Below, piece by piece: positions 45,331-55,623 of a stretch of 64,000 nt of DNA (position 1 is the stretch's first letter; each line of letters opens with the position of its first letter). The notes under the pieces are model-generated. The model saw nothing but the letters and a program-made list of their open reading frames with translations. It made no database searches and had not been told where the DNA came from. Source of the stretch: a virus. The stretch lies in IMG/VR virus record IMGVR_UViG_3300020404_002094, positions 1-64,000 of that record, one strand, 5' to 3'. The translations under genes and the position numbers were made by a program.

Positions 45331-45360
45331 AAAAGGTATCAAACGATACCTTTTTTTTTT
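45331..45360 (+). terminator. Rho-independent terminator after the reductase gene
   Basis: AAAAGGTATC / GATACCTTTT form a 10-bp stem with an AAAC loop, followed by a T run of ten. It ends the replication block before the baseplate genes. Confidence 0.92.
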
Positions 45361-45394
45361 ATATAACCTTTTCTTTTAAAAAATTTATTGTAGA

Positions 45395-45402
45395 ATATTT
45401 AT
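45395..45402 (+). promoter_or_regulatory. ATATTTAT-type promoter of the gp25-gp6 unit
   Basis: ATATTTAT followed by ATACAT, 6 nt upstream of the gp25-like ATG. Confidence 0.55.
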
Positions 45403-45408
45403 ATACAT

Positions 45409-45792
45409 ATGGCAGAAGAAAGATTTATAAATATTGATTTTCCTTTTAAGAACAGTGAGAGTGGTTTTTACTTTAAATTAAATCAAACTGATAAAGATGC
45501 AATTAAGGCTGATTTACTTCATCTTTTATTGACTACTAAAGGAGAAAGATTGTATATGCCAGATTTTGGTAGTGATTTAAAAAAGTTTATTTTTGAACCT
45601 AATGATAACATAACACATAGTGAAATTAAAGACAATTTAAATGAGACAATAAAAAAATATATACCAAATTTAGTTGTAGATAGTATAGATTTTAAAAAAA
45701 ATGACATTGAAGAATTAATAATAGTTGAATTAAAATATACAGTAGTAGATGGTACTTTCGCATCTTCTGATATTTTAGAAATAACACTTTAA
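45409..45792 (+). CDS. gp25: Baseplate wedge protein gp25-like
   Basis: 127 residues; T4 gp25 is 132. Inner baseplate wedge component that starts sheath assembly, conserved in all contractile injection systems. 'IKADLLHLLLTTKGERLYMP' followed by 'DFGSDLKKFIFEPND' is the gp25/GPW signature; the usual E-P-R is E-P-N here. A final 'VVDGTFASSDILEITL' closes the domain. It lies 2 nt before the gp6-like gene, the normal order. Confidence 0.95.
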   Translation: MAEERFINIDFPFKNSESGFYFKLNQTDKDAIKADLLHLLLTTKGERLYMPDFGSDLKKFIFEPNDNITHSEIKDNLNETIKKYIPNLVVDSIDFKKNDIEELIIVELKYTVVDGTFASSDILEITL

Positions 45793-45794
45793 AT

Positions 45795-47618
45795 ATGAAA
45801 AAGAAAGTAAATTATAATAGTAGAAATTTTGCCGAAGTAAGAGCAGAATTAATTGGTTTTGTACAACAATATTATCCTGAAGTATTATCAGATTTCAATG
45901 ACGCTTCCGTAGGTATGATGTTATTAGAGTTAAATGCTGCAGTAGGTGATATGTTATCATTTCATACAGACAGAATGTTTAATGAAACACAAATAAATTA
46001 TGCACAAGAGAGATCATCACTATTAGAATTGGCTAGAACTTTTGGTTTAAAAGTTCCAGGTAAAAGACCTAGTATTACAATTGTGGAATTATCTGTTACT
46101 GTTCCAGTAGATGAAAATGATGGTACTAAGGCAGATGAAAGTTATGCACCAATATTATTAAAGGGTACACAAGTTACGGGTGCGGGTAAAGTGTTTGAGT
46201 TAGTAGATGATTTAGATTTTTCCTCCCCTTTTAGTAGTAGTGGTATACCTAATAGAAAAGTTTTACCTAATAAAAATTCCTCTGGTGGTATAGACAATTA
46301 TAATTTAATTAAACAAGCTTTAGTAGTCAATGGTATTACTAAAGAATATAAAAGAGTTATAAGTAGAGAAGATTATAAACCTTTTTTAGAAGTTATTTTA
46401 CCTGAAGATAATGTAATTTCTATTGACAATATAATTACATTGGAAGGAACAAATTTAACCACACCCCCTACTTTAGTTGATTATTCCACCTTCGAAAATA
46501 ATTTTTATGAAGTTAGTGCATTAGCTGAGGCAGAAAAGTTTATTGAAGATCCTAATGTACCTACGACAACACAAGGTATTTTAGCTGGTAAATGGAAAAA
46601 CATACCCCAAAGATTTATAAGTGAATATACGGACAATGGTTTTTGTAAAATTACATTTGGTGGTGGTGAAATAGATGTTTCAGAATTAAACGATTTTATT
46701 GGATGTAGAGGACAAATAACACAAATTGGTAATTTTGTTAATAATGATTCATTAGGAACTATACCTACACCTGGAAGAACTATGTTTATTAAATATAGAG
46801 TTGGTGGTGGTGGTGACAGTAATGTTGGACCTAATGTGTTAAAAGGTTTAGGCGAAGTATTTATGGTTACTACAGGTGAAGACGCAACAATAAATTTAAA
46901 TGTAAAAAATAGTTTAACCGCAAATAACCCAATACCTGCTATTGGGGGTAAAGATCAACCGTCCCTTAACGAAATTAGACAATTAGTTAAATATAATTTT
47001 TCTGCACAAGACAGATGTGTAACTATAAAAGATTATATGTCTAGAATAAGTTTAATGCCTGGAAAGTTTGGTATTCCTTTTAGAAGTGGGGTTTGGGAAG
47101 AAAGAAATAAAGTTAACGTAACAATTTTGGCTTTAGATGAAAATGAAAATTTAACAAATACTTCTACTGATACGTTAAAAGAAAATATAGCAGAGTACCT
47201 ATCTAATTATAGAATGTTAAACGATTATGTAACGATAAAAGATGGTAGAATTATTAACCTTTCATTTGAAGTTTCCGTATTTACAGATAAAACTACATCT
47301 AAAGGTGAAATTATGTCTTCAGTTATTGAAACAGTAGAAGAGTATTTTGATATAGATAGTTGGGGTATGGGAGAAAATGTTTATTTAGCTCAGTTAGTTG
47401 AAAATATAAATAATGTAGGTGGAGTATTAAATGTTACTGATTTGAAGATATTTAATAAAGTTGGTGGAAAATATTCATTAAATGAAATATCTCAACCATA
47501 TATAGATGATGATAGTAAAGAAATAGATATTTCTGATGATTATACTTTATTTGGTGAACCAGATGCAATGTTTGAAGTTAAATTCCCAAATAAAGATATA
47601 AAAGTTAGGTTTAAATAG
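45795..47618 (+). CDS. gp6: Baseplate wedge protein gp6-like (J protein family)
   Basis: 607 residues; T4 gp6 is 660. It forms the inner ring of the baseplate. The N-terminus 'NYNSRNFAEVRAELIGFVQQ' and 'DFNDASVGMMLLELNAAVGD' with 'MLSFHTDRMFNETQI' is the conserved gp6/baseplate J start, and 'LARTFGLKVPGKRPS' follows as usual. Later 'RVGGGGDSNVGPNVLKGL' and 'VKYNFSAQDRCVTIKDYMSR' match the second conserved block. Adjacent to gp25. Confidence 0.94.
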   Translation: MKKKVNYNSRNFAEVRAELIGFVQQYYPEVLSDFNDASVGMMLLELNAAVGDMLSFHTDRMFNETQINYAQERSSLLELARTFGLKVPGKRPSITIVELSVTVPVDENDGTKADESYAPILLKGTQVTGAGKVFELVDDLDFSSPFSSSGIPNRKVLPNKNSSGGIDNYNLIKQALVVNGITKEYKRVISREDYKPFLEVILPEDNVISIDNIITLEGTNLTTPPTLVDYSTFENNFYEVSALAEAEKFIEDPNVPTTTQGILAGKWKNIPQRFISEYTDNGFCKITFGGGEIDVSELNDFIGCRGQITQIGNFVNNDSLGTIPTPGRTMFIKYRVGGGGDSNVGPNVLKGLGEVFMVTTGEDATINLNVKNSLTANNPIPAIGGKDQPSLNEIRQLVKYNFSAQDRCVTIKDYMSRISLMPGKFGIPFRSGVWEERNKVNVTILALDENENLTNTSTDTLKENIAEYLSNYRMLNDYVTIKDGRIINLSFEVSVFTDKTTSKGEIMSSVIETVEEYFDIDSWGMGENVYLAQLVENINNVGGVLNVTDLKIFNKVGGKYSLNEISQPYIDDDSKEIDISDDYTLFGEPDAMFEVKFPNKDIKVRFK

Positions 47619-47663
47619 TTACTTTTCGTAGTTTATGAATTAGTTTTAAAAAAAATAGAAATT

Positions 47664-48083
47664 ATGGGATGTAATACATGTAACGGAAAAAAACAAGGTG
47701 AAATGTCATATGATGATATTCCTGGAAAAGAAATTAATTTAATCCCATCTGCAATTGCAGATGGTAATTTTAACGAAATGAATATAATATTAAAATTAGT
47801 GACGACAGTAGTAATTTTAATGGCAATACCATTAGTATTAGTGGCAATTACCATTCAATTTATTTTACATATGTTTACCCCTAAGTGGTTACAAAAAATA
47901 CAAGTAAAATGGTCACTATATTGGAAAAATAAAATTAGAGAAAGAACAGAAAAAAATAAAGTAAGAAAAAACACTGCAACTAGAGAAAAAAGAGAAAAAC
48001 AGTTTTCTGACACACCAACATATAGTGCAGAAACTTTTAGTAATTTAGAAATAGTAGAAGATAACGAAGAAAATGAAGAATAG
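47664..48083 (+). CDS. Single-pass membrane protein with CxxC start
   Basis: 139 residues. It begins MGCNTCNGKKQGEM with a CxxC pair and no cleavable signal. One hydrophobic helix at ~42-68 (LKLVTTVVILMAIPLVLVAI) is followed by 'WLQKIQVKWSLYWKNKIRER', a basic Lys/Arg/Glu helix, and an acidic tail. Topology is probably N-out/C-in by the positive-inside rule. An unnamed membrane protein in a baseplate operon could be an entry or lysis accessory; it lacks the two- or three-helix form of common holins. 46 nt after gp6 and 6 nt before the next gene. Confidence 0.65.
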   Translation: MGCNTCNGKKQGEMSYDDIPGKEINLIPSAIADGNFNEMNIILKLVTTVVILMAIPLVLVAITIQFILHMFTPKWLQKIQVKWSLYWKNKIRERTEKNKVRKNTATREKREKQFSDTPTYSAETFSNLEIVEDNEENEE

Positions 48084-48088
48084 TAGAT

Positions 48089-51000
48089 ATGTCAAAATCA
48101 GTTCGAATAAGAACAACACCAAACGGAAAAGATAAGTATGTTAAGGTCGAACTTAAACAAGATTTTGACTTACTAGAAATTTTAAGTTTAAAAATTAAAC
48201 AGGAAGATGTTTATGGAAATTTTTGTTCCGATCATGGTGTAGTAGCAGGTAGAGTTATAATAAATAACGGTTTTGGTGTACCAAATGTAAAAGTATCTAT
48301 ATTTATACCAAAAAATTCTAATAATCCTATAGTTGAACAATTATACCCTTTTGACAGTCCTTCACCTGAGAAGAAAAATGTTAACGGTATACGATATAAT
48401 TTATTACCCGATAGTCAACAAACTTTAGATCACACACCGGTTGGTACATTTCCTGATAAAATAGGTATTTTAGATGATAAAATAAACTTAGAAATATACG
48501 AAAGATATTATAAATATACTACAACAACCAACGAATCAGGAGATTTTATTTTATTTGGTGTTCCTACAGGTAATCAAACACTACATTATGATATGGATGT
48601 TAGTGACATAGGTTTTATATCTGCTAGACCTTATGAATTAATAGAACAAGGTTATGCAGAAGAGTTATTTGCGTCACCATTTAAATTTAAAAGTAGTAGA
48701 AACTTAGATAGTTTAACTCAAATAGTTAGTCAAAACATAAATGTTTTAGTCCAACCATTTTGGTGTGACAGTTTAAGTACGGGTAGAGTTATTGGAATTA
48801 CCAGAGAAGATATTAGTATAGATTCTATAGAATTAACACCTACGGCAATGTTTTTTGGTAGTGTATTATCAGATGATGAAAAAGACTCTGTTAATAAAAA
48901 TTGTAGACCTAGAAAGAAAATGGGTCGTATGGAGGAAATGATTACCGGTAAAGGACAAGTTGAGGCTATATATCGTACTATAGATGGAGATATAGAAAAA
49001 TACGATATTGATGAAGATGCAATAGATGAAAATGGTACATTTGCATTACAATTACCAATGAATTTAAGAAAAGTAGTGACAGATGAATTTGGTAACTTAG
49101 TTCCTAGTCCAGATGGTATTAAAGGTATCGCTACTGAGGCTGATTTTAGATTTAGAATCAGTATGGATGCCACAGGTAATGATAAAAGACTTAGGAGAAG
49201 GGCAAGTTTTTTAGTACCTAATTTAACAGGAAATTATAAATTCGATAACTATGATTTAAAAGAGTTACAAGAAGAAAAACCATATAAAATAAATAGACAG
49301 TTATCTACGTTTACTGAAAATACACCATATTCTGGACAAACTAATAATCAATATAACTATTTAGAGGATTTTTACACTTTAAGATGGAAAAAAGTTTATA
49401 CTGTTAAACAATTCATTTCGAGATACCAGTCAAATAAAAAAGACAGAAATAGAAATTTTATTGGAATAAAGAGAATTGAAGATGGTGCAGGAACAACTAA
49501 ATTTCCAATAAATAGGTTATTTACAAAAATAAATGCAATATATTCTATATTTTGTTTTGTATTAACTGCAGTCGGAATTGTTATCGCTTTCATAAATGGA
49601 ATATTAAATTATATTAATAGTTTAATAACATCCATATGCCAAATACCTATTATATGTGGGTTAAAAGTAGTTAGTAATATACGCATAAGATATGGTAATC
49701 ACGGTTGTAATACTCCTGCATGTAGCAGTTCCATTAATATATTTAATTTTCATACTTACATAGGCTTAACAAAAAAGATTGGGTTCACTGTTTGTTTAAA
49801 GTTAAAATTATGTTTTAGAAAAAAATGTGTTTTTGGTGGGTGGTTATGTAAACGTTGTAATGACACATGTTTTCCAAATACCAATCCTGGACATAGTTGT
49901 TGTAGAGATATATCACCAACCACAGGTTCATCTGAAAAAAACAATGATAACGAAAATTGTACTAGTGGTAGTTTTGATAGAAAATACGGTTGTCCTAGAA
50001 ATGATTGTGCATTATGTATTGATGGTACACCTGAAGATAATAAGGATAGAGGTTGTTGTCGTTCTTGTTGTACAAAAATTAATTTAATTGCGTTAAGTTG
50101 TCCTGAAGATAATGCATTTCCCACAATTAGACCTTCTCTAATATATACACCATTGGCTAGAAATGTATGTAATGAAACATTTGTTAAAATAAATAGTTGT
50201 AAAGAGTGTTCTGGAAGTAGCACACCTCAAATCAAAGAGTGGGTTAAGTGTAAATTAGAGGGTGTCGCTAATTGGTTAAATATGTTAAGGTTTGAATTTT
50301 ATAATGATTGGGTTAGTGGTACGTTATACTTTCCATTAATAAAAAGAAAATATAAACTTAAAAAAAGAAAAAAGAAAAGAGGACAATTAAAGAAAGATAA
50401 ATTCTGTGACTTTGATTGTGCACCTGATTATCAAACACCACTTACATATAACAAATATAGGGTTATAGTTCAAAATACTACTGCAAATCAAGAAGAAATT
50501 ATTGATGTAAATGGGTGTAGGGTTAGAATCAGAGGATCAAAAAGATATGTTACTCCGTGGTTTGGTAAATACGTAGCTAATGGTAACGCACAAGTATTAG
50601 AAGATATTGCAATACTAAATGCAAAAGAATCTTTAAAATTTACAGGTGTAGATACGGCATCCAACCCTTGTACTTTACGATTCGACGATCCACTTGTGTT
50701 TCAAGCTTTTGATGATAATGCAAATATAGAGATTAGAATAAATGATTCTAAAACTATTAAAACGTTTCCTGGTCCACATGGTAGACCTAATTATGTTGAG
50801 GTTGAAGATCCCGTAACTGGATTGAGTGTGTGGGAAAATAGAGGTGGACACTCACATCATAAAAATAAATGTAATACTGTTTATCGAGTAGAGAAAGAAG
50901 AATATTTTAGATCCTCTGTTGGTTGCCAAACAGATTTAGGTAATAATAATGCAGGTTCAATAGATGCAGATTTCATTACATCCCCACCCGATCCTGAGAC

Positions 51001-52732
51001 ACAACCAGGTGAAGACATACCCAACAACCTTCAACCACAAAGTTGTCCCCCTACTGGATGTATAGATCCTTGTCAAAGTGCGGTTCAAGGGTGTACTAAT
51101 AGATGTCCTTGTACACAACATAATAGTTATAACGATAGAAATATAAAACACGGTATTATTGCGTGGGAAGACGGTAAAATATATTACGCATCAGTTATGA
51201 AAAAACCTGATGCGGCATATAATACTTTACCTAGAAATTATAAAGCAAATTTATTATATCCTACAGATTTAGTCGAAATGGGTAGTTCAGTATACTGCGA
51301 TATAGATGATGTACCATTTGTAATTAATGATTTAGAACCCACAACTTCTAGATTAAGTGAGGAAGGTTTAGAATATGATTTTGAAAATCAAAATGCTAAT
51401 CCTATAGTAGTTAATTCTGTGGAAGAGAAAGATGGAATAGTAAATCTTAGAGCTTATGTTTCTTTTGGTTGCACAAGAGTAAATTGTTTAAATACTACTG
51501 CAGGTGTGGTACAATCACAAGTAGGTATAGATTTAATTGATAGTAACGATTTAGGTATGGAAGTTGGACAGTGTTTTACATATTATGAACATGACTCAGA
51601 AACTAGAGATTATTTCTGTAGGAGGTTTAGTACTTTTAAGAATGATGATTTAGAAGTAAACTATATGAGACCAGGATCGAACGAATTTGATAATCTTTAT
51701 GATGTTTATCCTTCTGCACAGTTTACATCAGGAATACCATCAGTAAATTACTCTATAGATGGTGTTTTAATACCTAATAGTATTAATGATGGTGATGAAT
51801 TTGTAACAGGAGATAGATGTGGTTTAAAAAGTAATGGTAATTTTTTCTATGGTGCAGGTTGGAAAGGAGGGAATAACCCATTTCCTAGTGAATTTTTAGA
51901 TTTTCCTAATATGTCTAATATTAATGATAAAACAAACCCACAAAATTTTGGGGTAAAATACTCAACCTCACAGACACCATATTATCATTATTTTGGTTTA
52001 GTACCAGGTAAAAGTGCATTACATAGATTAGTTTCTAAATATTTTGCAGATAAGATTGATGAAGTTACATTACAAGGATTAGGTAACAATGAAAAAGCCG
52101 GTTCTAATACTTATAACCAACCAGGATTTAGAGATATTGGACAAAATAAATTTACCGCACTTAGAAGTTGTTTAGGTGAGGCAGTCATTACAAGTGCTTC
52201 AGAAAGTGCTGCAATATCAGATTTAAGTAATAGTGGTGTAATATCATTACCAAACGGAAATGCGGCAGTCGGCAAAAATAGTGGAGGTTCATCCGCAATA
52301 CCAAATAATCTTAAATATCAGATAACAGGAGTTAATGAGGTAGGTAATACTAATACTTTTTCTACTGATAAAACAAATAATTTTGGGCAGGTTAGCCCTA
52401 CTAAGATATTTGTTACTTCACCTAATGCAGAATTAAAAATAGAAATTAGTACTGGATCAGTACAATCAGGTTTCCCACCTGCACTTACAACAGGTACCGG
52501 AAAATTTGCTATTTATAATGATAATACTACTACTCCCGTAGACACAAACGTAATATCATCTTTCAACGCACAACCAAACCCACAAAATGTTATTATTAGA
52601 CCTATATTTGGAATGTTGAACTCAACTACTGATACAATTAATTTTACAATAAAACAAACTGGTACATATAACGTTTATTTAGAATATATTACAGGTAGTA
52701 ATAATACTAACGGTTATATAAAAATAACTTAG
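48089..52732 (+). CDS. Giant cysteine-rich baseplate/tail protein
   Basis: 1547 residues. An N-terminal carboxypeptidase-regulatory-like Ig module ('GVVAGRVIINNGFGVPNVKV', 'NESGDFILFGVPTGNQTL') precedes a wedge-like region. At ~482-530 is a hydrophobic stretch (FCFVLTAVGIVIAFINGIL, then SLITSICQIPIICGL) long enough for one or two membrane helices. The next ~250 residues hold 27 cysteines, several as CC pairs (SCCRD, GCCRSCC), and then a basic block (KRKYKLKKRKKKRGQLKKDK). The rest is beta-rich. Position after gp25 and gp6 corresponds to T4 gene 7, but no real similarity was recognised. A membrane-active or disulfide-locked tip is a hypothesis. Confidence 0.7.
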   Translation: MSKSVRIRTTPNGKDKYVKVELKQDFDLLEILSLKIKQEDVYGNFCSDHGVVAGRVIINNGFGVPNVKVSIFIPKNSNNPIVEQLYPFDSPSPEKKNVNGIRYNLLPDSQQTLDHTPVGTFPDKIGILDDKINLEIYERYYKYTTTTNESGDFILFGVPTGNQTLHYDMDVSDIGFISARPYELIEQGYAEELFASPFKFKSSRNLDSLTQIVSQNINVLVQPFWCDSLSTGRVIGITREDISIDSIELTPTAMFFGSVLSDDEKDSVNKNCRPRKKMGRMEEMITGKGQVEAIYRTIDGDIEKYDIDEDAIDENGTFALQLPMNLRKVVTDEFGNLVPSPDGIKGIATEADFRFRISMDATGNDKRLRRRASFLVPNLTGNYKFDNYDLKELQEEKPYKINRQLSTFTENTPYSGQTNNQYNYLEDFYTLRWKKVYTVKQFISRYQSNKKDRNRNFIGIKRIEDGAGTTKFPINRLFTKINAIYSIFCFVLTAVGIVIAFINGILNYINSLITSICQIPIICGLKVVSNIRIRYGNHGCNTPACSSSINIFNFHTYIGLTKKIGFTVCLKLKLCFRKKCVFGGWLCKRCNDTCFPNTNPGHSCCRDISPTTGSSEKNNDNENCTSGSFDRKYGCPRNDCALCIDGTPEDNKDRGCCRSCCTKINLIALSCPEDNAFPTIRPSLIYTPLARNVCNETFVKINSCKECSGSSTPQIKEWVKCKLEGVANWLNMLRFEFYNDWVSGTLYFPLIKRKYKLKKRKKKRGQLKKDKFCDFDCAPDYQTPLTYNKYRVIVQNTTANQEEIIDVNGCRVRIRGSKRYVTPWFGKYVANGNAQVLEDIAILNAKESLKFTGVDTASNPCTLRFDDPLVFQAFDDNANIEIRINDSKTIKTFPGPHGRPNYVEVEDPVTGLSVWENRGGHSHHKNKCNTVYRVEKEEYFRSSVGCQTDLGNNNAGSIDADFITSPPDPETQPGEDIPNNLQPQSCPPTGCIDPCQSAVQGCTNRCPCTQHNSYNDRNIKHGIIAWEDGKIYYASVMKKPDAAYNTLPRNYKANLLYPTDLVEMGSSVYCDIDDVPFVINDLEPTTSRLSEEGLEYDFENQNANPIVVNSVEEKDGIVNLRAYVSFGCTRVNCLNTTAGVVQSQVGIDLIDSNDLGMEVGQCFTYYEHDSETRDYFCRRFSTFKNDDLEVNYMRPGSNEFDNLYDVYPSAQFTSGIPSVNYSIDGVLIPNSINDGDEFVTGDRCGLKSNGNFFYGAGWKGGNNPFPSEFLDFPNMSNINDKTNPQNFGVKYSTSQTPYYHYFGLVPGKSALHRLVSKYFADKIDEVTLQGLGNNEKAGSNTYNQPGFRDIGQNKFTALRSCLGEAVITSASESAAISDLSNSGVISLPNGNAAVGKNSGGSSAIPNNLKYQITGVNEVGNTNTFSTDKTNNFGQVSPTKIFVTSPNAELKIEISTGSVQSGFPPALTTGTGKFAIYNDNTTTPVDTNVISSFNAQPNPQNVIIRPIFGMLNSTTDTINFTIKQTGTYNVYLEYITGSNNTNGYIKIT

Positions 52733-52735
52733 AAA

Positions 52736-52743
52736 ATATTTAT
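52736..52743 (+). promoter_or_regulatory. ATATTTAT-type promoter
   Basis: ATATTTAT followed by ATATAG, 5 nt upstream of the GTG start at 52749; it supports that GTG as the true start. Confidence 0.55.
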
Positions 52744-52748
52744 ATATA

Positions 52749-54734
52749 GTGAAAGATAAATTTAAAATATTATTAAATAAGGAAAAATCAGTAAGATCAG
52801 TTAATAGAACTGAACACATACCTTTAAATTTAGAAAATAGTAATAAACTATTACCATTAAGTGATGAACAGGCGGTTGTTAATAGTTATGAACAATTTGA
52901 GAAAGAAAGAAAAGAATCACACATATATAGATTTTATGGTGTATTAAATAGTGTTGTTAGTAATTGTTTATATAATGAAAATATAAGGATTTTTGAGGAT
53001 AATGGTGTTGTAACTAGTGAACTTATTAGATCTAATAGTATTTTTGTTACTGATGGTTGGTATGGTTATTTTGAACCGCCCGATACTGATGTTGCTCAAA
53101 TACAAAATGATAATGAGTCATCTAGATGTCAATTTAAAACTTTTGATCCTGGTTTTGATAGATTATCTATGATTGATTATGATGGTAAAGAGAACTATCT
53201 TTTGAAAATTACTTATCCATTTGAAAGTAGAGATATTAATTTAGTAGAAAATAACGGAAACATAAGTTTAAAAGACGGTTTACAAATAATAGATAAGGGA
53301 TCAGTTACTATAAATAATAGAGAGTATGTTTATTTCAAAACACCTATAAATCATGCATTAGAAGAAGATGATGAAATTAGACTTTATAATTTTATAGATA
53401 ATACTAATAATGGTTTATATCTTAATGAAAGAACTTTTAATATTGTTAAGTTAGGTGACGAAGAAAATAATAATCTAAATAGAATATTTGTTATAGATAT
53501 AAATCCACAAGACATAGATTTCACTAAAGGAATATCTACAATAAAAAGGTCAATAGATAACGTAGTTTCTGAATATTACGTAAGAAGATTAAAATGTTTA
53601 ACTACAGAAGAAAAAGACTATGACATTTATCCCTCTGCATATGGTGTAAATTATTTTGATGATATGGAAGCGGGATTTTATTTTAAAAAAGATGTTGATG
53701 TAGAAGGATTAAGAGATAACTTAGGTAGACCACTAAGTACATTATTTTTTACTATTGTAAAAAATGATAATGATACAGATTATAGTGACATTAAAAATGT
53801 TTTTTTTAGAGACAAACAAAAAAATCTACCAGATAAAATAAAAAATAGATTTTGGATGCCAATTATTGGTGGTTATGAAACAGAACAAGATGTTAAAGTA
53901 AATTATAATATAAGGGCAGTTGGTTCTAATTATCCTGGAGGAAAACCAAATTACCCACAAAATTATTTTGAAAATATAGATGAGAGCAATCTTGAGTTTG
54001 ATAATGATATTGTAGAATATAATGAAAAAAACTTAAGTGAAATTGTATTAGAAGAAGTTTTTCATAGAATTAATACTGTTTATAGAGATAATTTAAGTAT
54101 TATTGATTCAGAAAAAGTAGATAAAAGAGAAGGATATATTTATAATCCTCATACTCCAATTACTATAAGAGAATATTCTGAATATGTTGAGGAAGGTGAT
54201 TCACAAAACACACTAAATATACCTGATTATGCACATCTAAAATACTCTGCTAACACAGAAAGTTTACCAACAGGACCACTAAAAACAAAACCATTAACCA
54301 CAGATTCTATAATTTATAGATGGAGAGATTTATTAGAAATTGGATTTATTGATGGTAATGGTAGAGGGGTTGAATATCCGTTTGAAAGTGGTGCACATTA
54401 TATATATTTTGATAAGAATTTTTATCTTTATAGACAAGATCCACCATGTGTTGTGGACTTCACAACTCAACAAGTAACATTACCATCTGAGAAAGATAAA
54501 TTCACTGCTTTGTGCTCAGAACCTACTTTTTTTGAATATACACCGGATGATTTAATAAATTTATTAGGTAGTAATATACCAGTAGATTTATTAGATCCTC
54601 AGTTGCAACCTACCGATGTTGATATCAAATTTATTACTTATTCTGGCAATTACGAATTAGGTGAGAGGGATACTCCTGGTGGTTGTGCAGATTATTCGTC
54701 ATTAAATCAAAAAACAATTACTGATGTCTGTTAA
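52749..54734 (+). CDS. Large baseplate/tail structural protein
   Basis: 661 residues with a GTG start placed 5 nt after an ATATTTAT motif; the sequence upstream of it has no in-frame coding. Asp/Asn/Tyr-rich beta protein without catalytic motifs, containing 'LDEIRLYNFIDNTNNG'-like strands and a C-terminal 'ERDTPGGCADYSSLNQ'. It overlaps the next gene by 11 nt. No named family recognised. Context (gp25/gp6 operon) marks it as a baseplate or wedge-associated part. Confidence 0.65.
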   Translation: MKDKFKILLNKEKSVRSVNRTEHIPLNLENSNKLLPLSDEQAVVNSYEQFEKERKESHIYRFYGVLNSVVSNCLYNENIRIFEDNGVVTSELIRSNSIFVTDGWYGYFEPPDTDVAQIQNDNESSRCQFKTFDPGFDRLSMIDYDGKENYLLKITYPFESRDINLVENNGNISLKDGLQIIDKGSVTINNREYVYFKTPINHALEEDDEIRLYNFIDNTNNGLYLNERTFNIVKLGDEENNNLNRIFVIDINPQDIDFTKGISTIKRSIDNVVSEYYVRRLKCLTTEEKDYDIYPSAYGVNYFDDMEAGFYFKKDVDVEGLRDNLGRPLSTLFFTIVKNDNDTDYSDIKNVFFRDKQKNLPDKIKNRFWMPIIGGYETEQDVKVNYNIRAVGSNYPGGKPNYPQNYFENIDESNLEFDNDIVEYNEKNLSEIVLEEVFHRINTVYRDNLSIIDSEKVDKREGYIYNPHTPITIREYSEYVEEGDSQNTLNIPDYAHLKYSANTESLPTGPLKTKPLTTDSIIYRWRDLLEIGFIDGNGRGVEYPFESGAHYIYFDKNFYLYRQDPPCVVDFTTQQVTLPSEKDKFTALCSEPTFFEYTPDDLINLLGSNIPVDLLDPQLQPTDVDIKFITYSGNYELGERDTPGGCADYSSLNQKTITDVC

Positions 54735-55623
54735 TAAATTTAAAATACCTATTAGAGATATAAATATATCAGGAACTACAATTAATTTAAATGTTAATTT
54801 AGATTTTTCACCTGTGGATAATGCAGAATTAATAAAGACTAAATTAATTGATGACGAAATAGAAAAGGCAATAAATCCAATAGACGATTATAAAAAAGTT
54901 AGATTTTTCCCTTGTGATAATAATTGGAATATTATAAGAAAGTTCAAAATTAATATAAATTTCTTTAGAAAAACAAATAACGGTTATTTTTATAGTAACA
55001 GTCCAAGTTATAATGGTTCTTCTTATTATGGTGAAATAGGTTTTAGATTTGATGATTTGTTTTGTAGAACCGATAGTGTTATGAATAGTTTTATTAGATT
55101 TAGTTATTATGACACAAATGTATTACCTAATAATTTAATTGCATCTACTAATATATTTACACAAATACTAAATGATCAGAAAAATGAGTATGGATTTGTT
55201 TTAACTAAAGATGAATGTCCGGTAAGTTTTGTTTTGGGTGATTCAACTTTAGAACCAGAAACAGTTCATGAAGGATACTATATATATTGGTTTCAAGATT
55301 TAGTAGATAACGCCCCAAATAAAGAGTATGTCATATATCTAGAAGTAACATATCAAAACGCTAAAACAGGAGAATCTACCTTACATTATTCTAGAAAAAC
55401 TACAGATTTTAATAATCTAAATTTCAATCAGATAAACGATAATAGATTTTTAAAAGTAGTTTTAAAAAATGATAATGGTATATATAAATACAGATTTGAA
55501 CCTAATAATGAGCAAAATGCATTTAATGGTGGTCCGGGAGGAATAAATTTAAATCCACAAAGTGGATTATCTGACTTACCATATTTAACATTTTGGCAAG
55601 TAGAACCAAACATTAAAAACTAA
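54724..55623 (+). CDS. Baseplate/tail structural protein
   Basis: 299 residues, starting inside the end of the preceding gene (11-nt overlap) and sharing its stop's last base with the next ATG (TAATG). Beta-rich, with 'IPIRDINISGTTINLNVNLD' at the start and aromatic-rich middle ('SYNGSSYYGEIGFRFDDLF'). No enzyme motif, signal or membrane segment. The tight overlaps imply translation together with its neighbours and probably a stoichiometric complex. Unrecognised family. Confidence 0.65.
   Translation: MSVNKFKIPIRDINISGTTINLNVNLDFSPVDNAELIKTKLIDDEIEKAINPIDDYKKVRFFPCDNNWNIIRKFKININFFRKTNNGYFYSNSPSYNGSSYYGEIGFRFDDLFCRTDSVMNSFIRFSYYDTNVLPNNLIASTNIFTQILNDQKNEYGFVLTKDECPVSFVLGDSTLEPETVHEGYYIYWFQDLVDNAPNKEYVIYLEVTYQNAKTGESTLHYSRKTTDFNNLNFNQINDNRFLKVVLKNDNGIYKYRFEPNNEQNAFNGGPGGINLNPQSGLSDLPYLTFWQVEPNIKN

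Noticed and set aside
49756-50223. 155-codon minus-strand ORF rich in Leu, Ser and His
   Set aside because: It mirrors the Cys-rich part of the 48089 gene, whose TGT codons read as ACA on the other strand; nothing independent supports it.
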